Source: JBBSDV01 sp038240335 (GTDB taxonomy: Bacteria > Chloroflexota > Dehalococcoidia > DSTF01 > JACRBR01). From it: a DNA stretch of 41,667 nucleotides. Location of the stretch: assembly GCA_038240335.1 (NCBI GenBank), contig JBBSDV010000003.1, forward strand, positions 1 to 41,667, given 5' to 3'. Shown here piece by piece: positions 8,380-16,882 of the stretch. Positions within the stretch are counted from its first letter, which is position 1; each line of letters opens with the position of its first letter. Below the pieces are notes generated by a model. That model worked only from the letters and a program-made list of their open reading frames with translations, made no database searches and was not told the origin of the DNA. Made by a program: the position numbers and the translations under genes.

Positions 8380-9840
8380 TCACAGCGAGGGGTGCTGGTG
8401 CTGCCAGTTCGCCGTCTGCTCGAACGCGTGCGCAGCGCGGAGGACAGTTGCCTCGTCGAAGGGTTTGCCGATGATCTGCAAGCCGACGGGGAGGCCATCA
8501 ACGAATCCGGCGGGCACGGAGATTCCAGGCAGGCCGGCGATGTTGACCGGCAGGGTGAACACGTCGTTGAGGTACATCTCGAACGGGTCCGCCGACTTCT
8601 CGCCGATCCTGAAGGCGGTCGTCGGCGTCACGGGGGCGACGAGAACGTCGTACTTCGTGAAGGCGGCGTCGAACTCGTTGCGGATGACCGTGCGCACTTT
8701 CTGCGCCTTCAGGTAGTAGGCGTCGTAGTAGCCCGACGAGAGGGCGTAGGTGCCGATCATGATGCGGCGCTTTACCTCGGCGCCGAAGCCGCGACCACGC
8801 GTCTTCTCCATGTTGTCCCACATGCCGGCGCCCTGCTGGAACGAGTATCCGTACTTCACGCCGTCGTAGCGGGCGAGGTTCGCGGACGCCTCGCTGGGGG
8901 CGATGATGTAGTAGACCGCGAGCGCAGCCTCCGTGCTCGGCAGCGGTACGTCGCGCTCGACAATGGCGCCCTGTGCTTCGAACGCGGCGAGCGCTTCTTC
9001 GACCCGGGCGCGGACGCCGGGATCGAGCGTGGGCGGCATGTACTCCTTCGGCACGCCGATACGCATGCCGCGCACGCCGCCGTCGAGTGCGGCGGTGAAG
9101 TCGGGCGTGTCGACGGGAGCGGACGTGGAGTCGCAAGCGTCGGAGCCGCAGATGGCGTTGAGGACGATCGCGGTATCACGCACGGTGTGGGTGAAGGGGC
9201 CAATCTGATCGAGCGAGCTTGCGAAGGCGACGAGGCCGAAGCGGCTGACGCGCCCGTAGGTTGGCTTCATGCCGACGACGCCGCAGAGGGCGGCGGGCTG
9301 GCGGATGCTGCCGCCGGTATCAGAACCGAGGGCGTACGTGGCCTCGCCCGACGCGACGGCAGCGGCCGAACCGCCGGAAGAACCGCCCGGGACGCGCGTG
9401 AGGTCCCACGGGTTGTGGGTCGGGTGGAATGCCGAATTTTCCGTCGACGAGCCCATCGCGAACTCATCCATATTCGTCTTGCCGACCATGACCGCGCCGG
9501 CCGCGTCGAGCCGAGCGACGACCGTGGCATCGTACGGCGGCACGTACTGGTCGAGCATCTTGGAGCCGCACGTCGTGCGGACGCCGCTTGTCGAGAGCAC
9601 ATCCTTGATGGCGACGGGTATACCGAGCAGCGGCGTCGTCTCGCCAGCCCCGATGCGGGCGTCGGCAGCATCGGCCTGAGCCAGGGCGCGATCTGCGGTG
9701 ATGGTCAGAAACGCCTGGACTCGAGGATCGACGGCGGCGATGCGGTCGAGGGCGGCCTGCGTCAGCTCGCGCGAGGATAGGTCGCGCGCTTGCAGGAGCG
9801 CCGCCGCCTCGGTGACCGTCAGGTACGGCAGGTCGGGCAT
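8380..9840 (-). CDS. gatA: Aspartyl/glutamyl-tRNA(Asn/Gln) amidotransferase subunit A
   Basis: GatA is the amidase subunit of GatCAB. It releases ammonia from glutamine so that Glu-tRNA(Gln) or Asp-tRNA(Asn) can be amidated. The 486-residue protein has the complete amidase-signature triad: K79 (VAIKD), cis-S154 in GGSSGGSAA and nucleophile S178 in DTGGSIRQP, in the same numbering as known GatA proteins. Full length matches the family. It starts 1 base after the gatC stop codon and is clearly co-transcribed with it. gatB is not in this window. Confidence 0.98.
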   Translation of the reverse strand: MPDLPYLTVTEAAALLQARDLSSRELTQAALDRIAAVDPRVQAFLTITADRALAQADAADARIGAGETTPLLGIPVAIKDVLSTSGVRTTCGSKMLDQYVPPYDATVVARLDAAGAVMVGKTNMDEFAMGSSTENSAFHPTHNPWDLTRVPGGSSGGSAAAVASGEATYALGSDTGGSIRQPAALCGVVGMKPTYGRVSRFGLVAFASSLDQIGPFTHTVRDTAIVLNAICGSDACDSTSAPVDTPDFTAALDGGVRGMRIGVPKEYMPPTLDPGVRARVEEALAAFEAQGAIVERDVPLPSTEAALAVYYIIAPSEASANLARYDGVKYGYSFQQGAGMWDNMEKTRGRGFGAEVKRRIMIGTYALSSGYYDAYYLKAQKVRTVIRNEFDAAFTKYDVLVAPVTPTTAFRIGEKSADPFEMYLNDVFTLPVNIAGLPGISVPAGFVDGLPVGLQIIGKPFDEATVLRAAHAFEQTANWQHQHPSL

Positions 9841-9841
9841 G

Positions 9842-10129
9842 CTACTCGAGTACCGCTCGCACGCGCAGGTACCCGTCCTCGGTATTCGGTGCGAGCGCGA
9901 GGACTTCGTCGCGCGGCAGCGACGGGCGAGAGACGTCGTCGGCGAGGACGTTACGGATGCGGAGGGTGTGGGCAGTTGGCTCGACGCCCTCCGTGTCGAC
10001 TGCGCCGAGTGTGTCGAAGTGGCCGATGATCTCGGACAGTTGCCCGGCGTACGTTTCGACCTCGGCCTCGCTCAGTTCGACGCGGGCGAGCTTGGCGATG
10101 TGGAGCACCTGTTGGCGTTCGAGCTTCAT
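9842..10129 (-). CDS. gatC: Aspartyl/glutamyl-tRNA amidotransferase subunit C
   Basis: This is a 95-residue GatC with the typical opening VLHIAKLARVELSEAE and the later segment LRxxNVLADDV. GatC wraps around GatA and stabilises GatCAB. It is first in a gatC-gatA operon. No Shine-Dalgarno sequence precedes the ATG. Instead, TAATCT ends 6 nt before it, suggesting a leaderless transcript. Confidence 0.97.
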   Translation of the reverse strand: MKLERQQVLHIAKLARVELSEAEVETYAGQLSEIIGHFDTLGAVDTEGVEPTAHTLRIRNVLADDVSRPSLPRDEVLALAPNTEDGYLRVRAVLE

Positions 10130-10135
10130 AGGCGA

Positions 10136-10141
10136 AGATTA
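10136..10141 (-). promoter_or_regulatory. -10 box TAATCT, leaderless gatC
   Basis: TAATCT followed by 6 nt and the gatC ATG. Transcription would begin at or next to the start codon. It lies in one arm of the inverted repeat at 10132-10200. Confidence 0.65.
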
Positions 10142-10150
10142 GCAGATGGT

Positions 10151-10178
10151 GTTGTTGGTGATTGGTGATTGGTGAATC
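10151..10178 (+). repeat. Heptamer array: GTTGTTG, 2x GTGATTG, GTGAATC
   Basis: Four 7-bp units lie in the divergent gap between gatC and a methyltransferase gene, in the middle of a 16-bp inverted repeat. This is family A. Confidence 0.85.
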
Positions 10179-10221
10179 GGCAATCTGCTACCATCTTCGC
10201 GGCAGGGTACTGGAAGGATCT

Positions 10222-10953
10222 ATGGTGACATCACCCGACAGGGCTGAGGTGGCCCTCGGGAACCCGAGCTTCGTGTGGCGGTTCGGGCAGGATCGCCGGC
10301 TCAATCTCATACGCCACTACGCTCCGCTGGAGGCGGCTCGCATCCTCGATATTGGTTGCGGGCTGGGCGTCTATGTGCGGAAATTCCGCGAGTACAGCGA
10401 CCGCGTCTACGGCATCGACATCGATGCCAAACGGCTGCGGGAGGGCGCGAAGACGACGCCGAACCTGATGCTTTCGGCAAGCGAGACGCTGCCGTTTCGC
10501 GACGCCGCGTTCGACCTCGTCGTCCTCAACGAGGTGATCGAGCACGTGCGGGACGACGCGGCGACGCTGGCGGAAGCGCTCCGCGTGATCCGGCCGGGCG
10601 GCCATATCGCGATCTATGCTCCGAACCGCCTGTATCCGTTCGAGACGCACGGCATCTACCTCGGCAAGCGGTTCGTCTTCGGCAACATTCCGTTGATCAA
10701 CTGGCTGCCGGATCCACTGCGGAACAAACTGGTGCCGCATGCGCGAGCGTACACCAAGCGAGGGATACGGCGGACGTATCGCGATCTGGCCGTGCGTGTG
10801 GAAGCCGAGACATATGTGTATCCCGGATTCGACAACATCATCGCGCGCCGGAAACGGCTCGGAGGGGTCCTGCGGGCGGCACTGTATCGAGCGGAGCAGA
10901 CGCCGCTTCGCGCGTTCGGGCTGTCGCACTTCGTCGTGCTCGAGAAGCTGTGA
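10222..10953 (+). CDS. Class I SAM-dependent methyltransferase (UbiE/Methyltransf_11 type)
   Basis: The 243-residue protein has motif I ILDIGCGLGVY, an acidic residue in GIDID, the LPFRDAAFDLVVLNEVIEH segment and RVIRPGGH. These are the standard SAM-binding landmarks. The C-terminal part (about 140-243) carries the acceptor site and is basic with aromatic residues. The methyl acceptor is unknown; a lipid, quinone or sugar are options. The ATG at 10222 is chosen because GGAAGGA lies 5 nt upstream. A TACCAT -10 candidate is at 10189-10194. Confidence 0.88.
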   Translation: MVTSPDRAEVALGNPSFVWRFGQDRRLNLIRHYAPLEAARILDIGCGLGVYVRKFREYSDRVYGIDIDAKRLREGAKTTPNLMLSASETLPFRDAAFDLVVLNEVIEHVRDDAATLAEALRVIRPGGHIAIYAPNRLYPFETHGIYLGKRFVFGNIPLINWLPDPLRNKLVPHARAYTKRGIRRTYRDLAVRVEAETYVYPGFDNIIARRKRLGGVLRAALYRAEQTPLRAFGLSHFVVLEKL

Positions 10954-11048
10954 AGCGAAGACGCGCCGCTACTGTCCCGTTCCGCGGTGATAACAACGAG
11001 CGCGCACACGGATCAGGGATGACCGGAACGCGGTAGAGGAGGATTCGG

Positions 11049-13865
11049 GTGGCAAGGAACTCCGCGACACGCAGGATGTTGCGCAGCCGGATGCGTGGTA
11101 CCACGCGTAATACGGGCGGATCGAGCGTCGCGCCGCGCTGGGTGCAACTGATCGCTGCGTTGATCGGCCTCGGCGTGATCGTGATCGCCGCCGCGGGGGC
11201 GACGGGATACGGCGTGTATCGGTCATACGCGAACGGGATCATGCCACCGGACGAGGTGATCGCATCGCAACCGTCGGGCGGGGCGCAGATCTTCGATCGT
11301 CACAGCAACCTCCTGTACGAGTACGTCGACGACCGGTCCGGGCTGCGTTCGCCGGTGAAGCTCGAGGATGTGTCGCCATGGATGATCGCGGCGACGATCT
11401 CGACCGAGGACGCAAGTTTCTGGGGCAACAGCGGCGTCAACATGCGCGGCATCGCGCGCGCCGGCCTCGAGGCATTGCACCTGCGGAGCGCCGACGCGTC
11501 GAACACGACGGGCGGCAGTTCGATCACCCAGCAACTCGTCCGGAACGTTTACATTCCTTTCGCCGATCGCTCGCAGCGCTCTTACCAGCGCAAGCTCAAG
11601 GAGACGATCTACGCACTTGAGCTCTCGAAGCGCTACTCGAAGGATCAGATCCTGGAGTGGTACCTCAATCAGATCTCGTACGGCGGTTTGTACAACGGAG
11701 TCGAGGCGGCGTCGGAGGGGTATTTCGGCAAGCACGCGAAGGATCTGACGTTGCCGGAAGCGGCGCTGCTGGCGGGGATCCCGGCGGGGCCATCGCGATA
11801 CGATCCGATCAATCACCCGGAGGCGGCGACAGAGCGGCGCAACGAAGTGCTGCGATTGATGCACACGCGCGACCAGGTGACGATCACAGGCGATGATGGC
11901 CAAAAGTCGCCGGCGACGCGAATCCAAGTGGCCGACGACGGCACGACGGTAAATGCGACTGACGCGGCGTTCTACCTTTCGACGGTGGCGCCGCTGAACA
12001 TCGCGAAGCAGCGCTTCCCGGTGCAGGCGCCGCACTGGGTGTTCAACCAGATCCAGCCTCAGATCGAGGCGCTGTACGGCCATGAGGCGCTGGTGCGCGG
12101 CGGCCTGCGGATCACGACGACGCTCGACCTGGATCTGCAGAACAAGGCACAAGCGGCGCTCGAGAACTGGATCAGTCAGTTCGAGGATCAGTCAAACGCG
12201 CACAACGGCGCGCTCGTTGCGATCGATCCGCGGACGTCCGAGATCCTGGTGTACGTTGGTTCGCGCGATTACTTCAACCTCGACATCGAGGGGAGCAACG
12301 ACAACGCGAGCGCCGTCAACTCGCCAGGATCGACGCTGAAACCGTTTACGTATAGCGCCGCGTTCGAGCGGCTGGGTTGGGGGCCGGGGACGGAGATCCT
12401 CGACACGCCGATCAGCTTTCAGGACGGCGACAAGGAGTTCACGCCGCGCAACCCGAGCGGCGACTTCCACGGACCGATCAGCGCCCACGACGCGCTTGGC
12501 AACTCGCTGAATATCCCGGCGGTGAAGACAGCGGAGTACGTCGGCATCGACAACGTAGCGGCGGAGTACAAGAAGTTCGGCATCACGGGGCTCGACGGCC
12601 GCGGCTTCGGCCCGTCGATCACGGTCGGCGGCATCGACGTGAAGCTGGTCGACGTGGCCTATGCGTACAGCGTGCTCGCCGCGGGCGGCGTCATGCGAGG
12701 GGTGCCGACGACGCAGACGCTCGACGCGGGTAACCGCAAGCTAGATCCGGTCTCGATCCTTCAGGTCACGCGCGAGGACGGCACGGTGCTGTACCCGACG
12801 ACGGAGGACCATCGCGTAAAGGTGCAGGAAGAGCAGGTGGTATCGCCGCAAACGGCGTACCAGATCACGAGCATCCTGTCGGATCCGAGCGCATTCTGCA
12901 TCACGTACGGCTGCGGGGCGTTGTCGATCGGGCGGACCTGGGGAGTCAAGACGGGTACGAGCGAGCCGTTCGAGGACAGCCACGATATCGGCGAGACGTG
13001 GACGTACGGCTACACGCCGGATCTCGTCGCCGGCGTCTGGGCCGGAAACGCCGACAACTCGCGCGTCCACAACATCCTGTCGACGTCGATCTCGTATCGG
13101 GCTGTGCGCGACTTCATGATGGAAGCGCTGGTCGATACGCCGCCGAGCGAGTTCGAGAAGCCCCCGGGCCTATCGGTGGTCGACACCTGCACGCCTTCGG
13201 GCCTAAAAGCGACGAGCGCGTGCGGCCGGACGGTGAAGAACCTCCTGCCCGATGCCACCGCGCCGAAGAAGGACGATGATTGGTGGCGCAGTGTCAAAGT
13301 CGATATTCGCGACGGGCTGGTCGCAACGGAGCTGACGCCCTCGCAGTTCGTGCAGCAGCGCTCGGGGCTCGCGATCCCGGAGAGCGTGACCGGGTTCGCG
13401 CGCTCGCAGGCGCAAGAGTGGGCGTCCTATCTCAACACACAGTCGACGCCGACGGACAAGAGCAACGGCCAGGCGCCGGTGCGCATCGACGCGCCGAAGC
13501 AGGGTGAAACGATCAAGGGCATCGTGCCGATAACGGGCGCGGCGGATTCGGCGGACTTCGTCGCCTACCGGGTCGAGTACGGCGCCGGCGCGACGCCTCT
13601 TGAGTGGAAGCTCATCACGCGTTCGACGCAGAAACAGCCGAAGGGCGGCCTCGGGTTGTGGAACCTCGATGGGCTGGCGGACGGCGTGTACACGCTGCGC
13701 GTGGTGCTGGAAGACGCTAAGCGAGGCGAGCTTTCGACGTTTATCACGGTAACCGTGGGCAAGGGTGCTGTTCCAGCTGCGCCGACGCCGACGAAGCCGT
13801 CGGGGGTGCCGGTGCCGACGGGGCAGCCGACGCCGAAGCCGACGTTCACGTTGCGCGACGGATGA
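11049..13865 (+). CDS. Class A penicillin-binding protein (PBP1A-like transglycosylase/transpeptidase)
   Basis: This bifunctional cell-wall enzyme polymerises lipid II and cross-links stem peptides outside the membrane. A basic N-terminus precedes one membrane segment (about 32-56). The GT51 domain (about 80-260) carries catalytic E120 (ISTEDASFW), GGSSITQQLVRN and EWYLNQISYG. The transpeptidase domain (about 340-720) has S428-T-L-K431, SLN in GNSLNIP and KTGTSE. A C-terminal Ig/fn3-like domain (about 815-915) ends in a Pro-rich tail. At 938 residues it is longer than most PBP1A. The GTG start follows GAGGA. A strong terminator lies 87 bases downstream. Full peptidoglycan synthesis is consistent with Chloroflexota or other monoderms. 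Confidence 0.95.
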   Translation: MARNSATRRMLRSRMRGTTRNTGGSSVAPRWVQLIAALIGLGVIVIAAAGATGYGVYRSYANGIMPPDEVIASQPSGGAQIFDRHSNLLYEYVDDRSGLRSPVKLEDVSPWMIAATISTEDASFWGNSGVNMRGIARAGLEALHLRSADASNTTGGSSITQQLVRNVYIPFADRSQRSYQRKLKETIYALELSKRYSKDQILEWYLNQISYGGLYNGVEAASEGYFGKHAKDLTLPEAALLAGIPAGPSRYDPINHPEAATERRNEVLRLMHTRDQVTITGDDGQKSPATRIQVADDGTTVNATDAAFYLSTVAPLNIAKQRFPVQAPHWVFNQIQPQIEALYGHEALVRGGLRITTTLDLDLQNKAQAALENWISQFEDQSNAHNGALVAIDPRTSEILVYVGSRDYFNLDIEGSNDNASAVNSPGSTLKPFTYSAAFERLGWGPGTEILDTPISFQDGDKEFTPRNPSGDFHGPISAHDALGNSLNIPAVKTAEYVGIDNVAAEYKKFGITGLDGRGFGPSITVGGIDVKLVDVAYAYSVLAAGGVMRGVPTTQTLDAGNRKLDPVSILQVTREDGTVLYPTTEDHRVKVQEEQVVSPQTAYQITSILSDPSAFCITYGCGALSIGRTWGVKTGTSEPFEDSHDIGETWTYGYTPDLVAGVWAGNADNSRVHNILSTSISYRAVRDFMMEALVDTPPSEFEKPPGLSVVDTCTPSGLKATSACGRTVKNLLPDATAPKKDDDWWRSVKVDIRDGLVATELTPSQFVQQRSGLAIPESVTGFARSQAQEWASYLNTQSTPTDKSNGQAPVRIDAPKQGETIKGIVPITGAADSADFVAYRVEYGAGATPLEWKLITRSTQKQPKGGLGLWNLDGLADGVYTLRVVLEDAKRGELSTFITVTVGKGAVPAAPTPTKPSGVPVPTGQPTPKPTFTLRDG

Positions 13866-13876
13866 GGGCGAAGTTT

Positions 13877-13932
13877 GTAGTTCGTCGTTTGTAGTTTGTA
13901 GTTTGTAGTTGGTTCACAGTTCACAGTTCGCA
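13877..13932 (+). repeat. Heptamer array: GTAGTTT family then GTTCACA family
   Basis: Eight contiguous 7-bp units. Five are GTAGTTT/GTCGTTT-type, followed in phase by three GTTCACA/GTTCGCA units. Two sub-families are thus joined in one array. It lies between the PBP stop codon and its terminator. Confidence 0.97.
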
Positions 13933-13951
13933 GTACGAGAGCACGTAGACG

Positions 13952-13980
13952 AGAAGGGGCGCACTAGGCGTCCCTTCTTT
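13952..13980 (+). terminator. Intrinsic terminator of PBP gene
   Basis: An 11-bp stem (AGAAGGGGCGC paired with GCGTCCCTTCT, one G-U pair) with a 5-nt ACTAG loop is followed by TT and then CAT. This is a good Rho-independent terminator. Confidence 0.75.
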
Positions 13981-14100
13981 CATGCCGGCGCTTCTTCGCG
14001 AGTACGCGCGGTTAGCACAGAAGTTGACGACGCTGAATGTTTGGGTACTCGTTGATGGCTCAGGCGGGCTCGCGGCGTTATGCTCGTCTGCGGAGGATGG

Positions 14101-14934
14101 ATGGCGATCAAGGCAGTACTGTTCGACCTCGGCGACACGCTGTGGCACTTTCCGAAGCTGCCGCCGGCAATCGAGATCCGGACGCAGACGATGAGCCGGA
14201 TCGGCAGCTTGCTCAAGGAATGGGGCATCCCGCTCGAAGGCGAGCTGCGATTTCTCGGACGCGAGATCCGGCTCGGCGTCGAGCGGGCGGATCGCGCGGC
14301 GTACGAGTCCGACTGCGTCAGTCCCGACTTCAATGCGGTGGTGCGGGACATTGCGAACGGCATGGGGTTACACATCACGCTCGAGCAGGGCGCGCGGCTC
14401 TGGGATGCGTGGAACCTCGGCGGGCTCACACTCGGGCGAGCGATGTTCGATGACGCGTTCGAGATGCTCGACTGGCTGCGCGACCACGGCTACCGCCTCG
14501 GCTGCGTCACCAACCGCGTGTTCGGCGGGCCGCGCTTCGCGGATGAGATGCGAGAACTCGGTCTCGACCGTTACTTCGAGTCGACGGCCGTCTCGTGCGA
14601 CATGGGCTACATGAAGCCGCACCCGAAGATCTTCGAGTACGTCCTCGACGAGATGCAGATCGGTGCCGCCGAGACCGTGATGGTCGGCGATTCACTACGT
14701 GCCGACGTGGAGGCATCGCAAGCGCTTGGGATGACGGCAATCTGGCGCGTGATGCTGAAGGCTGATCCGAAGCACGAGGCGGAGCAGGTCGGCGAGGTGC
14801 CGCCGGACGCGCCGGCGACGCGCGCCCAGACCGGCCGGGCGCTCGGCAACTTCGGCGGTGGCGAGGGTGTCACTCCGGACTTCACGATCCACACACTGCG
14901 GGAGATGCAGGCACTTCCTATCTTCGGGAAGTGA
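14101..14934 (+). CDS. HAD-family hydrolase
   Basis: The 277-residue protein has HAD motif I FDLGDTLW (nucleophile D9), motif II CVTNR, motif III Lys in YMKPHPKIF and motif IV VGDSLRADVEA. A helical cap domain occupies about 20-105. Motif I reads D-L-G-D rather than D-x-D, so the usual general acid at +2 is Gly with Asp at +3. This variant is common among uncharacterised HAD proteins. It is likely a phosphatase of a small metabolite. The ATG at 14101 follows GGAGG by 4 nt, although an upstream in-frame ATG exists at 14080. Confidence 0.88.
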   Translation: MAIKAVLFDLGDTLWHFPKLPPAIEIRTQTMSRIGSLLKEWGIPLEGELRFLGREIRLGVERADRAAYESDCVSPDFNAVVRDIANGMGLHITLEQGARLWDAWNLGGLTLGRAMFDDAFEMLDWLRDHGYRLGCVTNRVFGGPRFADEMRELGLDRYFESTAVSCDMGYMKPHPKIFEYVLDEMQIGAAETVMVGDSLRADVEASQALGMTAIWRVMLKADPKHEAEQVGEVPPDAPATRAQTGRALGNFGGGEGVTPDFTIHTLREMQALPIFGK

Positions 14935-14956
14935 TCGCGTACACCGGACGCGCGGG

Positions 14957-15099
14957 GACGATCCACAGATGGCGACAGATGGACACAGAATGGCGAGCGA
15001 ACGATCGCGCATCGTTCGTTCGCCGTCGGCTTACGCGCGGGATCACGATCCGCGCATTGCCACCGATGGACACAGAGTGGCGAACGGATCATCGCGCAT
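14957..15099 (+). repeat. CCACAGATGG-family repeat with 35-bp direct duplication
   Basis: A 17-mer starting GACGATCCACAGATGGC (14957-14973) recurs exactly at 37628-37644. A roughly 35-bp unit beginning GATGGACACAGA is present at 14978-15013 and again at 15065-15099, with a few changes. Confidence 0.7.
14992..15024 (+). terminator. Long hairpin downstream of HAD gene
   Basis: A 14-bp stem with one mismatch (arms GGCGAGCGAACGAT and ATCGTTCGTTCGCC) and a 5-nt loop lies 57 bases after the HAD stop codon. It lacks a U tract. Confidence 0.45.
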
Positions 15100-15178
15100 G
15101 GAATGACGTCCTTGGCGCGCGCCTATCGCCGCGGCGTATCCTCGAACCCGGCGTTCTGCGAAACGGACGGTACATCCG

Positions 15179-16882
15179 ATGACGTTTCCTGTGCTGGCGG
15201 CGTCGGTGCTGACTGTGGCGGTCGGCGCGGGCGTGCTGGCTCGCGTGACGCAACGATACTTCTTCACGGCGATCGCGGCATCGGCGGTAATCTTGGTGCT
15301 GCAGCATGTGTACTTTCATTACACGAGCGACGACGCCTACATTTCGTACCGCTACGCACGCAACCTGGCGGATGGCGGGGGCGTCGTCTGGAATCCGGGC
15401 GAGCACGTCGAGGGGTACACAAACTTCCTCTGGGTGGCGGTGCTGGCGGGCATGCACCGCATTGGCGCCGACATCATCGTCTCGGGGCGCTGGCTCGGAT
15501 TCGGGCTGGCGATCGCGGCGGCGGCCGGTGCATATCGACTGACGGTGGATCTACTCGACGGCGAGGCGGGGCGAATGGCGGGCCTCGTCGCGGCGCTGTT
15601 GCTGGCGGCGTCGGGGCCATGGGCGTTGTGGGCGACGGCGGGCCTCGAGGCGCCGCTGTTCGCCGCGCTAATGCTGCTGGCGATGCTATTGCACCTGCGG
15701 GAACGGCCGCGCGAGACGGGCGGAGAGGGCCGCGGCTGGTTTCCGGCGTCGGGCATGGTCTGGGGGTTCGCGTCGCTGGCGCGACCGGAGGGAGTGCTGC
15801 TGTTTGCCATCTCCGGCGCATTTAAGCTCGGCGACACGGTTGTGCATTATCGCCGGACGTCGCGGCGGGGCATCATCGCCGGCAGCTTTGCGGTCATCGG
15901 CACGACGGCGACGCTGCTGGCGTGGATCGCCGGGTTCGCGCTGATTTTTGTGCCCTATTTCATCTGGCGCTTCGACACCTTCGGCTGGCTGTTTCCGAAC
16001 ACGTTCTACGCGAAGGTCGGCTCCGGGTTGAACCAGTACGACCGGGGGCTGCGGTACCTCACGTCGTTCCTTCAGCAGTCCGGCGGCTGGCTGTTGCTGC
16101 TCGTGCCGGTTGCGCTCGCGGTCTCGGCGACGCGTCGCGGTGCGATGTTGTATGCGCTTACGCTGCTCGTGGCGTGGCTTGCATATGTGGCGATTGTTGG
16201 CGGCGATTCACTGCTGTTGTTTCGGTTTTTCGCGCCGATGCTGCCGGTCTTCTTCGCGCTGATCGCGGCGGCCGCGGGCACGCTGGCCACGACGATCAGG
16301 GCCGAGCGCCCACCATCGAGCCGGTTGTGGCCTGCCGCGTTCGCCGTCGTCGCGCTCGGCGCGATCGCCTTCACGTTGTACCCGACGGCGAACGAGTCCG
16401 ATCGAATCAGCGGCGAACGGGCGGCGGTACGTGATCGCGGCGCCATCGGCCGCTGGCTGCGGGACAGCCTGCCGTCGACGACCACGGTGGCCGCGGTGCC
16501 AGTGGGCGCGGTCGCGTACGAGTCGCGGCTTGTGACGATCGACATGCTGGGCATCACGGACGAGCACATCGCGCACCGCGATCTACCGCTGGGAGAGTTC
16601 CCCGCCGGGCACGAGAAGTACGACACCGAATACGTCCTCGACCGACAGCCTGATATCATCATCCTGTTTGACGGATTGTCGTCTTCGCCGTGGACATCGG
16701 CGGACTACGACACCCTGCGGCACGTGTTCATTCTCGCCGTCGCGGACATGCTCGCCGACGACCGCACGGCGGCGGAGTACGAGCGCCGCGCGGTCGAGGT
16801 CGGGGAGGGCAAGTGGTTCAACCTGCTGGTCCGCAAGGGGGCGACGGCGGTGCTAGCGAAGACGGCGGCGACGGAGGGGTAG
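15179..16882 (+). CDS. GT-C fold membrane glycosyltransferase (polyprenyl-phosphate sugar dependent)
   Basis: The 567-residue protein has about 10 hydrophobic segments in the first 420 residues. The first extracellular loop holds SDDAYISYRYARNLADG and the downstream NPGEHVEGYTNFLW. This D-D pair plus EGYTN pattern is typical of GT-C enzymes that use polyprenyl-phosphate-linked sugars, such as ArnT-like and mycobacterial arabinosyltransferase-like proteins. The C-terminal 140 residues form a soluble extracellular domain. It probably glycosylates a lipid, wall polymer or protein outside the membrane. The 3' end overlaps the probable argH start. Confidence 0.85.
   Translation: MTFPVLAASVLTVAVGAGVLARVTQRYFFTAIAASAVILVLQHVYFHYTSDDAYISYRYARNLADGGGVVWNPGEHVEGYTNFLWVAVLAGMHRIGADIIVSGRWLGFGLAIAAAAGAYRLTVDLLDGEAGRMAGLVAALLLAASGPWALWATAGLEAPLFAALMLLAMLLHLRERPRETGGEGRGWFPASGMVWGFASLARPEGVLLFAISGAFKLGDTVVHYRRTSRRGIIAGSFAVIGTTATLLAWIAGFALIFVPYFIWRFDTFGWLFPNTFYAKVGSGLNQYDRGLRYLTSFLQQSGGWLLLLVPVALAVSATRRGAMLYALTLLVAWLAYVAIVGGDSLLLFRFFAPMLPVFFALIAAAAGTLATTIRAERPPSSRLWPAAFAVVALGAIAFTLYPTANESDRISGERAAVRDRGAIGRWLRDSLPSTTTVAAVPVGAVAYESRLVTIDMLGITDEHIAHRDLPLGEFPAGHEKYDTEYVLDRQPDIIILFDGLSSSPWTSADYDTLRHVFILAVADMLADDRTAAEYERRAVEVGEGKWFNLLVRKGATAVLAKTAATEG

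Noticed and set aside
7927..9780. 617-residue plus-strand frame over gatA and the lipoprotein gene
   Set aside because: It spans two real minus-strand genes in antisense and has low-complexity composition.
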